DNA of 64,000 nt from Trichinella spiralis (lineage: Eukaryota > Nematoda > Enoplea > Trichinellida > Trichinellidae): contig CM012954.1 of the NCBI GenBank assembly GCA_000181795.3, positions 8,365,258 through 8,429,257 on the forward strand. Direction: 5' to 3'. Positions 10,741 through 21,661 of the stretch are shown here, piece by piece. Every line of letters begins with the position of its first letter. Within the stretch, counting starts at the first letter, position 1. The notes beneath the pieces were generated by a model. It did no database searches, was not told the origin of the DNA, and worked only from the letters and a program-made list of their open reading frames with translations. Made by a program: the position numbers and the translations under genes.

Positions 10741-11995
10741 AACAATTTTTGAATAATCCAATAAATTAACAACACAAATACAACTAAAAACATAGCACCA
10801 ACGGCGACGGCGACGAATCGATCACGCATAAGTCGGTTCATAATAGCAGAAAGAGATCGACTACTCTCATAAATATCGTCGTGAGCACTTCTGACCTGAA
10901 GCGACGATTAAACCAAGTAAATTACACCCATACTTAAAGTAGAAAAAAAAATACTATACCCTGTTCTTTGTCTTTGTTATTACTTCTCTTTGAGATTCCA
11001 AATCACGCAGTGTTTGTGCACCAATATCAACTGCATAATTTGATGACAACATATAAATTCAGTAAATAAACTTTATATGCAAATTATTAAAATTCCACAA
11101 CTACCAACCTGTTTCGAGAGTAAGATCATAAGCGTCGATCAATCGTCGGCTTGATCGTTCAAGAATTTCAGTATTATTGATTAACAGCGCTTTCTGAAAC
11201 ATTTAACGTAAACGTAATATATAAAATTTAAAACTGAACAAAATTCAAACTTGATTTTCATTCAAACTGTCTTCACTGAACAATTCTGCTCTTTGATCGA
11301 CATTTGCAGCTTGCCGACGTATTTTTTCCTATTCAACATTCATTTAATTCAAAAAAAACATAGTCAAGAAAGAAAATAAACTTGAAATAAAAACAATCAA
11401 ATTTAAATAACATACTAATTCTGTTTCTAATTTCTGAGCATCAATTCTGAAACTTGATATTGTCGTGGTGAGTCTCTTGCGTTCATGTTCGTCAGTTTCA
11501 TCGTGCGAAAACAGCTCAATCTGTTCAAGTAGTTCGTCAATCTCACGAATTTGGCGATCCGCTTCTTCTATAACCGCACGTTTCTCGGCTTAAAAAAGGG
11601 AAAACAGCTTCAAACGTGAAGCATAACAAAAAACAGAACAAAAAATCAATAAAAACGTCATCACAAAATGTCTGCATTTTCAAAACTTAATTGATTAAAA
11701 TAAAATTTAACACACATCTTCATTCACTGCAACACTAGAAAGCAAACAAACGAACGATACGCATATTCCCGTAAAAGTAGTTCAAAAACTTTAATGAAAT
11801 TTTAAATAATTATTAAAAAATGCTTTCAATTACTTACAATAAAATTAAACATTGCTTTCTTTTATTAAATTGAATGTATTGCGGTGCTCTTATACCTCCC
11901 GTCAATCTTTGCGCACGAGCTACATTTGCCGTTAATGAAGCTGATAAATTTCCATATTGTTGTTTAAGCTGACTGCTCAGCGATACGCTAGCCAT
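10737..11995 (-). CDS. VTI1A: Qb-SNARE VTI1A
   Basis: Vesicle-fusion SNARE of the trans-Golgi/endosome. Six exons (11995-11896, 11588-11416, 11328-11251, 11193-11109, 11030-10960, 10895-10737) give 221 aa (human 217). The N-terminal three-helix domain ends in AQKLETEL. NNTEILERSSRRLIDAYDLT matches human DNTERLERSSRRLEAGYQIA. The SNARE motif runs from about residue 140 to 195. A single C-terminal membrane anchor follows (AVGAMFLVVFVLLIYWII). The central layer reads LESQREVITK, with Gln where mammalian VTI1A has Asp; VTI1B has Gln here. It starts 343 bp after the RPL39 stop, and the three minus-strand genes MRPS37-RPL39-VTI1A run in tandem. No AATAAA was seen close behind its stop, where the SLC35A coding sequence lies. 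Confidence 0.93.
10760..10765 (+). terminator. SLC35A polyadenylation signal
   Basis: AATAAA lies 20 bp past the SLC35A stop, antisense to the last codons of VTI1A. Confidence 0.5.
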
Positions 11996-12270
11996 ACCAA
12001 GCGCAGGTTGGAATATAAAACAGCAGACATCTGCTGCGTACTATACGAACAAAACTGATTTTCAAGTAATTAAAATTATTTTTGTAAACAAAAAAATTTT
12101 TTTCATTTATAAACTAACCTTCAGCATTATGTAAAATTAATTATACAACTTTCATAAAACTTTTCTCAAATCGATACTAAATTTTCAGCTACACATCAAG
12201 CTATGATGGCTGCATATAATGCAATTTACATCCCAATAATACAAAGCTATTTGAATTTCACATAATAGAA

Positions 12271-12276
12271 TTTATT
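12271..12276 (-). terminator. RPL39 polyadenylation signal
   Basis: AATAAA on the minus strand lies 62 bp beyond the RPL39 stop, in the spacer before VTI1A. Confidence 0.5.
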
Positions 12277-12337
12277 TCCCAATTATCCAGTAATTCGCCT
12301 TTCAAAAAGACGCGATTACAGTTGTGCCAATGTATAT

Positions 12338-12493
12338 TCATAGCTTCAGTTTTGTTCTACGCCAGTGACGTCGTTTAACGTTATAACGAATTCGGTTTCC
12401 GGTTCGCAGACGAAACCACTGTGGAACGGGCTTGTTAACGCGCTGAGCTTTGGCCAATTTTCTCTTGATTCGAAAAGTTTTATGTGAAGCCAT
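12338..12493 (-). CDS. RPL39: Ribosomal protein L39 (eL39)
   Basis: A 51-aa protein of the large subunit exit tunnel, exactly the universal length. It reads [18 protein letters not shown] at the start and continues [13 protein letters not shown] and [10 protein letters not shown], so identity is not in doubt. It has no coding intron. The ATG directly follows ATTTCAG with no intervening base, so the first base of the start codon is the first exonic base. That is expected either for a 5' UTR intron or for trans-splicing. It starts 119 bp downstream of MRPS37 on the same strand, so both could come from one polycistronic transcript. Confidence 0.97.
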   Translation of the reverse strand: MASHKTFRIKRKLAKAQRVNKPVPQWFRLRTGNRIRYNVKRRHWRRTKLKL

Positions 12494-12612
12494 CTGAAAT
12501 TAAAATATTACTACAAATTCAAAATGAAGCATGAAATTTTTTACGCGGTACACAGGTAAAAAGATATAAACTGTTCAAATCAAATAGAATAAAAAGCGTA
12601 ATTGTAATAATT

Positions 12613-13173
12613 TTAATATTCCTTTAATAGAGGATCGGAGTAAGAAACCCATGGTGGGCGACGTTTAATTCGAGAGACGGTAGCACCGAGATGAGGCCAT
12701 TGTTGCATAAGTTGATTAACTTGGGAAAATGATAGTCTGTTTGAACCGGGTATTAACAATCCTTCTTTTAACGATTTTTTAAGCTCTTGCGCTGCAGCCC
12801 TCTCTTTTTCAAAACACTCATTGAACGCTTTCACCTCTTCTGAACATTCAGAATTGTCAAACTCATTCTTCTTTAAACAAGCGAGCAGCACAGTCATTTC
12901 GTAAACACAAATCTTTGCTAAAATAATACATAATCAATTACTAAACAAAGTAATGAACATTAACTTTAGCTTTTTCACGTAAAATATATAGAAATAAAAA
13001 TTTACATATAAATAAACCAATCAAAGCAACTATAAAAACTTACGATTGACACGGTCGTATTTGGAAGATACACAATTCTTCAATGCTAGAGGCAGTATTT
13101 CACGAAATTTCCATTCTTTCGGAAGTATTCTACGACAATTTAGTTTCTTCAACAAAATTGGGGTGTAAATCAT
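12613..13173 (-). CDS. CHCHD1: Mitochondrial small-subunit protein mS37 (CHCHD1)
   Basis: Mitoribosomal protein with a twin CX9C coiled-coil-helix fold, imported through the MIA40 pathway. Two exons (13173-13044, 12917-12613) give 144 aa. The cysteines are C-VYEMTVLLA-C and C-SEEVKAFNE-C, both with nine intervening residues. The core YEMTVLLACLKKNEF matches human TEMSVMMACWKQNEF. The following PGSNRLSFSQVNQLMQQWP matches the human LLPNKLNKLLQRFP tail. The C-terminus is about 20 residues longer than in human (RIKRRPPWVSYSDPLLKEY). The start at 13173 is the ATG giving a family-like N-terminus; a further in-frame ATG lies at 13269. It is the first of three tandem minus-strand genes and is head-to-head with GLOD4. 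Confidence 0.88.
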
Positions 13174-13972
13174 AAGTTTTAAGCGAATCTTCTTCGAAGA
13201 AGAAGAATCCACGTTGTAAAAAGTTGACTTACAGTAAGCTATATGTACAATAAAGGATAAATATAGCATCGCGTTTTAAATTAAATGATAATTATTAACA
13301 TCTGAAGTATATAATAATAAATGCCTTGAAAAACAACATTAATTAGATTGCTTTTATATTATGTAAAAATTTTAATAGTATTTTACACTTTTAAATAAAT
13401 TTTAATAAAATAACAAGTATAAACAATTGTTCCTACTTGAACAGTATTTAAAAATTCAGTCAATCAACATTTCAGAATGTTATTATGCAAAAAATTTATA
13501 ATTATTTATATATAAAAGGTTTACTGAATTACAGCATTCCCATGTGAATGTATCAACAACCTTATCTATTATTTACACTTGATAATCATCACACTCACCG
13601 TAATAAGTTCTTGGTATAATATTTGCCGTTGATTGTTTGTATGACTTTCCTTGCTGATAATGAATAAGTGTATTAGTCAGAAGCTCTTCTGACAGAATAT
13701 TTTTTGAATAATTATGAATATTCTGCTTAATTCGTTTAATTTTATTAAAATTAATGACTAGTTTTTCATATTGTTTAAATAATCATTTTTGGTTGCATAC
13801 GAATAATTCGTTGATTTGAATCTCCGCTTGATATTATACATTCCTTTCGAGTTCACTAAAAAGATGAATTTCATTTATTAATAATCGGACAACTACTCAA
13901 TTACGATGCAACTGCCTCAGTATAAATTTTTTGTGTTCTAAAGTTGTTTGATAGCATCAAATTGCAGCACTT
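13174..13972. other. Divergent intergenic region between CHCHD1 and GLOD4
   Basis: AT-rich, about 0.8 kb, presumably a bidirectional promoter. TTGCAG ends 5 bp before the GLOD4 ATG. No other feature seen. Confidence 0.4.
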
Positions 13973-15349
13973 ATGGAACTTCAACCATTGCATTACGTTA
14001 TTCGAACAGCGGATCGAGCAAAAACAGTGGAATTTTACACTAAGACACTTGGAATGAAAGTATGCAATTATATGCAGGTAAATAATAGTCATTTATCTTT
14101 TTAATATTTCATTATGCAGATTCTTCGTCACGAAGAGTTTTCTGATCCTTGCAAAGCAATGTGCAACGGGTATTTGTTTTGAAATTTTTTGAAAATTATT
14201 TCATTTTTAAAATTTAGACCATTTGATGGAAAGTGGAGCAAGACGATGGTCGGTTATGGACCAGAGGAGACACATTTTGTAATTGAAGTGGTTTACAATT
14301 ATGGTGTGACCAAGTACGATTTGGGAACTTATTTCGGAGTAAGATTTCTTCTGCCTTCTTTTACTTTATACTTAATTATATACTTTTCTGTAGGCATTCA
14401 CAATTAAATCACATGACGTTTATGAAAGGGCACGCGATAAATCGAGAGCTGATGGCGAATTCGTTTGCAGAAGGGACTGTAATGGTTATTTATTCTGCAT
14501 TTTCAATACGCCCAAAGACAGCTACCAAGGTACAGATTTGCAATGCAAATTGCAAAAATTACAAATTTGTAAATTATTTTCAGATCCTATCTGCAAATTG
14601 GCATTGAATGTGAAAAATATAAAAAAATCTGTAGGTAAGTTGAAAATGAACATTATAACTTGTAAATTGGTCTTCAATATCTCATGAGAGAATTTCAAAG
14701 CTTACTATTCGAAATTTGATGAAGCAACAGTAGAATATGCTTCTCCAACGTCTGCTACATTTCATTTTCCCGACAATGATGTAAGTGTTGTTTGTATTTG
14801 GTAATCGAATCATTTTATGTATCAATTTTCAGTTTGACTTGGAACTTGTCGAATTGCGTGATCGGGCATTTTTGAGTGGTAGCGGCTGCGGACGCATAGC
14901 ATTTGCAGTTCCAACTGATTTGGTTATAAATTCTTTTTCCAGTCTAAGCTATATTTTATTGTATTATAAACATTATAGTTACTACATTATCAAGAAAAGT
15001 TTTCTTCAACTGAAGGAAAAATATTGAACAATATCACTTCACTGGAGACGCCAGGCAAAGCGACAGTGGAAGTTCTAATTTTAGCCGATCCTGTAACAAC
15101 TTTTCTATTTAACTGTCAGGATAGAAATTATCTTATTTATTTTAAAAGGATGGTCACGAAATTTGTATAGTGGGAAGGGAAGGTTTCATGCAACTTTGTG
15201 TAATGGATCCGAAAGGTGCTGAACTATTCAACAATGTAAAACACTTACATTTTTATTTTTAACACTTCACACTGTGATGAAATTCACCATTTCAGGCCAT
15301 TCAGGAAGAACGTGAATTGCGTTTAATTGCAGAGAGTTTTGGCGCCTGA
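13973..15349 (+). CDS. GLOD4: Glyoxalase domain-containing protein 4
   Basis: Vicinal-oxygen-chelate superfamily protein with two glyoxalase-like modules; the enzymatic role in animals is not established. Ten exons (13973-14059, 14120-14169, 14218-14338, 14394-14529, 14584-14634, 14701-14780, 14833-14922, 14979-15092, 15149-15235, 15296-15349) join in frame to give 289 aa (human about 300). Diagnostic runs: [77 protein letters not shown] and [16 protein letters not shown]. Exon 7 uses a GTTATA donor and exons 6 and 9 use AAG acceptors. Only these choices keep the frame and the family alignment. It converges with PLEKHF. Confidence 0.94.
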
Positions 15350-16102
15350 TCATTTATCTAATTGATAAATAGTAACACAACTGATGGACCCACAACGAAC
15401 AAATTTTTTTAGGCTCACTCTGATTGGTGTATTTATTTTATTGGTTCTTTTTGTTTTGAAAATTTGATGAAAACAGTTTAGGTGAATTATGAAAATTTGG
15501 AAATAAAATTAATTTGGATACATATATATATATATATTTTAAGAAAATCTGAAACGATTTTACATAAAATACTTTGACCAGCATAGCCAACAGAATTCTA
15601 AGCTATATATGCACCCATAAGAAGAAGAAGCACAGCAAAATTCCGTCGCCAATATTACCTTAAAAGAATCAAAAACTGACTGACTACAGTTTCTGATTTG
15701 ATACCGAATAATATCAATATCATACAGATATGCAATTTTCTATTTAATATTGAACAATATACTAAAACCAGCTTTGTAGAGACTTTTTGTTTACAAATTT
15801 GATAAAACAAAAGAATGAAAGTATCATGGTTTTTGGAAATTAATCATCAATGTCTTTGTCACAGCAATCAACTGTACATTAAAAGATGAAATGTATTTGC
15901 TTACGATATATTGCTTGAATGGAACAAATGTGTAGAATTCTCCCCCCCCCCCCATCTCAGTCAATCTCTGCTCAGCCTTGGTGTAATTGCTATTGTCTGA
16001 CTGTTAAAAAGCACTCGAAGTGAAATGTACCATTTCAAAAAAAATAAGGCATACATCCACCGGGGCGTTGAAGAAGCACAACTGAGAGAAGACGGATCCT
16101 CT
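15350..16102. other. Convergent 3' region of GLOD4 and PLEKHF
   Basis: Both 3' UTRs lie here. GLOD4 has AATAAA at 15502-15507. An (AT)n run lies at 15522-15536 and an uninterrupted run of 12 C at 15942-15953. Nothing else is recognisable. Confidence 0.5.
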
Positions 16103-18089
16103 TTAAAAATGACCACCAACTGATACAGGTGATGGATGGACCGAGTTCGTTGTAGAATCATAAAATGTTGGCTTAAAATGAAAATTTGAAATATAATAAT
16201 AACAAAAAACTGAAAAACAAAAATACGACAAATTCTACTGCTTACTTCGGGTGTTTCATGGATAGGAAAAGTTTGTTTGTTTTCATCCTCATCACTGCTA
16301 TCTTCTTCACCACTGCTTTCAGCATTTTCATCTAAAATAATCAACAACAATAATAATAATCATAATCACGTTGTTTTCAAAGATATAAATTTCAAACGAA
16401 CGATCGTAGCCAGGTGAATCAACAACATCTGAACCGGTCATCAACGACAATTTGTTAGCGTCTGTCAACTTTTGGAAACATGTCAAGCAAACACGCAACG
16501 GTTTGTTGGACTGATGAGGCAATAAGAAACGTTTGTTGGAACAAGACCCGCAAACAACTAAACCACACTTTCGACAATGATGCTGAAATATTTCAAACAA
16601 ATGAAAAGTTAATTGAAATTATTAAAATAATAAACCGGAGATACCCTGCGCTGAAAGACGTTAAACTGAACTTTTTCGCAATGCATGCACATAGGCGCTT
16701 CGCTGTCCGGAATCCAGACGGCGGCGTGAACTGTAGCTGCAGTTTTCCCACCTAAAAGTCACATCCTTTGTTTAAAATAAATTAAAATAAAATTATATTT
16801 TCTTTTCAAAAATCTCATCAATTACTCAGTCTCTAAAAAAACATGCATATAAATAACACAACCTTGCCAATACCGACATTAATCATGAGAAATAGTTTAA
16901 AATGCCAACCAATAACAGCGTTTTCTGCAATTAAGCTAACAAAAACACACTAATTATGCAAAACAGTGTAAAGCTAAAATCTCTCCCACACTAGAAACTG
17001 GAAATTCGAGAAGTTGATGTCACCAATCCCAACAATCCACCCCAATCAACAATATTTATCACGTGCAAAAGCAGGTTATAAACAGTTCAGTGAAAATGAA
17101 TAAACTGCCCAAACTTTAACTGTACTAACTTTTGGCAAGCAAGTCCACTACACAACGTTCAATATGAATCATCCATTCACGTTTTTCAGAACTTGTTGCT
17201 GCGTAAACGGCAAATGATTTTGTCGGCGTTTTGATAAGCCAACCATTACGCAATTCTACATCAAACGTACAACAAGTATGATGAAAAGTAAACAAACGAA
17301 CCGAATAACAATATTTTACCTCCTTCATCTTCGAGATTATCAAGTCGCACGCCATCCAAAGGAATGATATGCTGCTTATTGAATTTGCGTTTCGAGATAA
17401 CAATATTACCATAAACGAGAATATCATTGAACAGAAAGAACTGACGAGTTTTCGGTTTCTTGCGGCAAATTTTTACAAGCACACCTTCGCCAACTAGCAC
17501 TCGACCGGGTATCGCCAAAGGCTAATATATATACATATATATTGAACAAGGGATGGTCAACAAAGGAGACCTGGTTTTTTTTGCTTTTCCAAACTCACTT
17601 GCCCAGAACTGCCAAAACAGTGCTCCACATTCGAAATACGACGGGCGTTAGCTTCACTGTTCACTTGAAAATAAATTATCAAATCATCACTTGTGATAAG
17701 AAGCACAGAAATCGCCAAACGTGCTTATGCTACATACAAATATTGATGAGGAAGAAAACAAATTTAACTGTTACAGAATAACGTGCACTGCATAAAAACA
17801 ATAACTCGTTGCAAACAAACTTTTGCAAAAATAATATGAATAAAACAAAAATAGCTCATAGCTTTTCGTTAAATATGAAAAATTCTTATTACGAATACAA
17901 AAAACCCCCATTATACCAATTTTTCAACTTCACCAAATATCTTTGCCTAACTGTAATAATTAGTGATGAAAAAAATGAACAATTCTACTGTTAAGGTGTG
18001 CCAGAAATGAAAACTTCTATGTTTGGAAAGAATGCATTGCACAAGTTGTACATCGAATAGCAAAATTATTTACCTAAACGATCTACCAT
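16103..18089 (-). CDS. PLEKHF2: PH and FYVE domain protein, Phafin/PLEKHF family
   Basis: Endosomal PI3P-binding protein; family members (PLEKHF1/2, fly Rush) act in early endosome traffic and autophagy. Eight exons (18089-18074, 17663-17599, 17521-17320, 17255-17130, 16751-16645, 16582-16402, 16331-16246, 16171-16103) give 283 aa. The N-terminus MVDRLVNSEANARRIS matches human MVDRLANSEANTRRIS almost exactly, which supports the 16-bp first exon. The PH domain spans about residues 28-140 (CRKKPKTRQFFLFNDILVYG, RNGWLIKTPTKSFAVYAA). The FYVE domain spans about 150-215, with VWIPD, RRHHCRKCG and RVCLTC. An acidic serine-rich tail (GEEDSSDEDE) is followed by about 25 residues absent from the human tail. 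Both lipid-binding modules are intact. Assignment to PLEKHF1 or PLEKHF2 is not meaningful outside vertebrates. Confidence 0.94.
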
Positions 18090-19578
18090 ATTAAGGAGCG
18101 AAACTTAAAGTTCGCTTGATTAGCAAAAATAAAAGTACTACACGAAATTAAAATGCTAAATGCTTTTCCACTTCAGCGCATGCTTCTTACTGTAAATAAT
18201 TTACCAAAAAGTAAGAAGTAATAGGCATAATACATTCAAAATTAATTAGATTACATTGAATGAATTAAAAAAAGCATAAAATTAATTTAATCATCATGGA
18301 TTATAATTAAATTAAAAAAATTTTGAAACTGTATGTGCAATATGGCAGCAATAATCTACAAGTAAATTATTAACAAAAGTTAATGTATATGAGCAATAAA
18401 TATTTCAAAAAATGAAAAATTTATTTAAAAATTATGTGACATGATAACGAGTGCTAATTTATTTAACTTTTACTTTTATAAACAGCAGATATAATGACGA
18501 ATACTGTACATATAATTAATTGCTAAAAAATTGAAAAAGAAAATTCAATTTTTAAATAAAAAATAATCTTTAATGATATAGCATCCTAATTATGATGATA
18601 AAAGAAACTTAATATCAGATGAACATTATTTGTTGAATAATTTACCGCATTTTTTGAATTGTTCTACTTATTTTCTCCTACTGTACATTCTGCGAAAGTT
18701 TACTGTTATGATAGAATGGCTCAAGTTTATGAATTTATGGAAACAGAAATTTCAATTACGAGTACACATCAAAACTGAACTTTGCTCACTACGTTAGTCA
18801 ATGCTTGTATATTCTAGATAGCTCTTATATTCATATCGAAAATTACGGTGCTATTTTGAATTTTAAGATTGTTTTACCCATGAAAACTACTTTCTTTATG
18901 GTAAGAAGCATTTTCTTTTAATATTTCGAATGTATTATTTCTCATATTTTATTTACGACCGAAACTTGATTGCGGTGATTGTAAACTAAAGCAATGAAAT
19001 GTCGTTTGACGAAAATAAGTTGAAATTGGAAGTTCCATATGAAAAACATTTGAACTGACTATGTAATCATATTATAATGTATACATGGCAACGAAATAAC
19101 TGACAGTCATTTTGAAAGTACACGTTTAAAACTGTATTTAATTTTAATATCATATTTGAATTTAAAGAGAGTTCGTTACTGATTTAAAGCTTTAATATTC
19201 TATACTTTTATTTCTTAAATGACAAAGATAAGTTTTGCCATTTTTATTTCATGCTATTTTTAAATTTAAATTTGAAAATTTTAGTTTTTATATTAACTTT
19301 AATAACTTTTCACTTTGAAAATTGTAATAAAAGTATTTTCTTATTTTGTTTCATTACAGTAAAGTGGAAAATGCATTTAATTTAGTGTTTAAAATACGTG
19401 ACGATTGAAGATATTTAAAATTTAATGTTTATTGTTTACATTTGTATATTACTATCAGTGTATTTTAATGATTTGAGTTTTAAAGCGATTTCCATTAAAT
19501 TTTGTTATCGTTTTGATTGTTTCAATGCAAATTATTTGTTGAATTCATGCAAAAAGACAGCTTTGCAGATATCAAACA
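18090..19578. other. Divergent intergenic region between PLEKHF and BORA
   Basis: About 1.5 kb of very AT-rich DNA (18.1-19.5 kb) without recognisable genes. It must include the promoters of both genes. TTTGCAG ends 10 bp before the BORA ATG. Confidence 0.4.
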
Positions 19579-21562
19579 ATGAATCCATCTACACCATGTC
19601 GTGCGGAAAGCAGTTCTTCAACTTCTACATCAACTTCGTCGAACATGACTTCCGGAAGGGTGCGTTTCTATCAACGTTACAGAGACTTCATTAAACGGGG
19701 TCTTAGTCCGTTGGTTGACTCTGATAGTCAACGGCCAGAAATGCTGAATCGTTATCGAGGCAGGCAGCTCATTTCCATTATGGAGAATCAGCCGAATGAA
19801 TTTCTCCGCGACTCAGAAATCACGCCCAAAAGAGATATTGTCCAAATTAAACAAACTACACAACCTCGTTCGTCGAGAATATTCACTTCGACAATTGGAC
19901 CATATTATATAAGTACGCCGTTGGCAAAGAATGACAGCAAGAGAGATATTGCTACTAGCACACCACGTTCCAGGCATCGGATTATTAATCCATTTGATGA
20001 GAATTTGCTGGAAAGCTTGAGTCAGCCAACTTTTAGTCCAAATGTGTTCAGCAAAATAGTCAGCCCTTCGGAGGTTTAATCATCATTAATTAATTATGGA
20101 ATTTGCTTGTCTTCAATTTTTGCATTTTTTAGAACGAATCCAGGGCAAGCTTCCGGTGGTCCATTGATCAGTTGGCATCGCTGCAGCCGGCTGAAATTGA
20201 CGAAGAACAACAGGCTACTTCTTCGGATAAGTAAATTTTTTAATTTCATTTTTGCAATTTCTTGTTGAAAAATTCAATTTCAGAGATTCAGATATGGAAT
20301 CTAAAATTCAGGCTACAATTGATAATTTTTTTTCACAAGGTCTCATAGCACCTTCGCCGGCGTTGCTTCAAGAAGGCGCTGTTGCACCACTTAATCAACA
20401 AAATCAAAGTAGTTCATTGTTATTAAGATCCGGGGTTAGAAGTGTCCCGTGTCAAACGTTGCTAACTTTTCCATCAGGTTTTGATATCAATACATTTTTC
20501 GGTATGCAATTAATTAATTAATTAATTAGTTTATTAATTAACTCAAGTTTTACCGTTCAGCTGACAGTGTTTTTTGGTATAATGATAATGAGCAATCGTC
20601 AAGGGATAAATCGACTTTCAATGTCAGTTCTCTTAGAAGGCAGCTTTTTCCAAGTCCTCCGGAAAATGTTGAAAATGAAACGCAAATGTAAACTGAACAA
20701 TGCTTTATCTTGATAGCGTTACCTGAAGCTTTTTTCATTTGATTTTTAGTGAGGCTGTTCAACCTATTTCGCCAAAAGTTGTGGAATTTTTGTATGACAG
20801 CCAATTGGATGAAGAACTCGACGCACCAGTATGCAAATTATTATAAATTTTTTTAAAAGTTGTTAATTGTATTTGATGAACTTTGTGCAGTTTGTTTTAC
20901 CGCCCGATTCAGGTGGTTCGTTCAAGCGTTCTTCTTGGCCTTCTTCAGATAGGACAATTCCGAATGACTTTTCTCCGGTTGTTCCTCGACCAAGTGACGA
21001 AGAAAAGGATTCACATTCAAGTGAACAAGAAACCGCACTTCTTACCACTCTGCAAGATGAAAGTGCATTCGGTTTGTCCAGCTTACGTATAAGTATGCTA
21101 ATTTATTTAACTTGTCGATTGTTACATATATATTGGTTTAAAAATTCAATTCATGCAGAATCGCAACCAAATTTGGAAATGGAACTGAATAGACATCAGT
21201 TGAACGATGAATCAATGCACACACAATGCAGCAGCAGAGATTGTAGGGATGATTTCGAATTGCATAATTTGCATCGTCGAAGTAGTACAATGGAGCAAGA
21301 TGGCCAGAGACTGACTGGCCTATGGGTGGGCAGCTCAGTACCGAAAGTCTACACAAGTCGACCGTTGATCACGAATAACACAACCACCACGAGCACAACA
21401 ATGGTTACAGATAGCGGCTTTTCGTCAGCCAATTTCACTTCATCATCATCATCATCAGCTAATCATACTTCGGCTCAGTCGAAACCTTTGACTAGCGAGC
21501 TTGACGAAATTACCTGGCTTCCAAACTGTGCCTCCACTCCTCATCGTAATACTCAACAATGA
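19579..21562 (+). CDS. BORA: Protein aurora borealis (BORA), Aurora A/Plk1 co-activator
   Basis: Mitotic-entry regulator; in animals, Cdk-phosphorylated Bora lets Aurora A activate Polo kinase. Seven exons (19579-20073, 20133-20230, 20284-20501, 20561-20687, 20750-20828, 20891-21092, 21159-21562) give 540 aa (human 559). The conserved core is INPFDENLLESLSQPTFSPNVF, then ASFRWSIDQLASLQPAEID, then IDNFFSQGLIAPSP and CQTLLTFPSGFDI. These align to the human NPFESPSD, FASPSVF, EFRWSIDQLA, VPSPW and ACQTLLSLP segments, so the Cdk-site Ser-Pro pairs in FSPNVF and APSP are kept. A Ser/Thr-rich N-terminal extension of about 115 residues precedes the core, which in human begins near residue 20. The rest is low-complexity (Ser and Thr runs near the C-terminus). 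It converges with CPSF3, with a 99-bp gap between stops. Confidence 0.9.
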
Positions 21563-21631
21563 AGAGGATCGTTTTTATTTGTTTAAATTTTATTTTGTTT
21601 TTGATTTGTTTAAACTATCGAATAACATATT

Positions 21632-21637
21632 AATAAA
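21632..21637 (+). terminator. BORA polyadenylation signal
   Basis: AATAAA lies 70 bp past the BORA stop and only 25 bp before the CPSF3 stop codon, so the BORA mRNA end probably overlaps the CPSF3 coding sequence in antisense. Confidence 0.5.
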
Positions 21638-21661
21638 TTTATATATGACTAAATTACCAAA

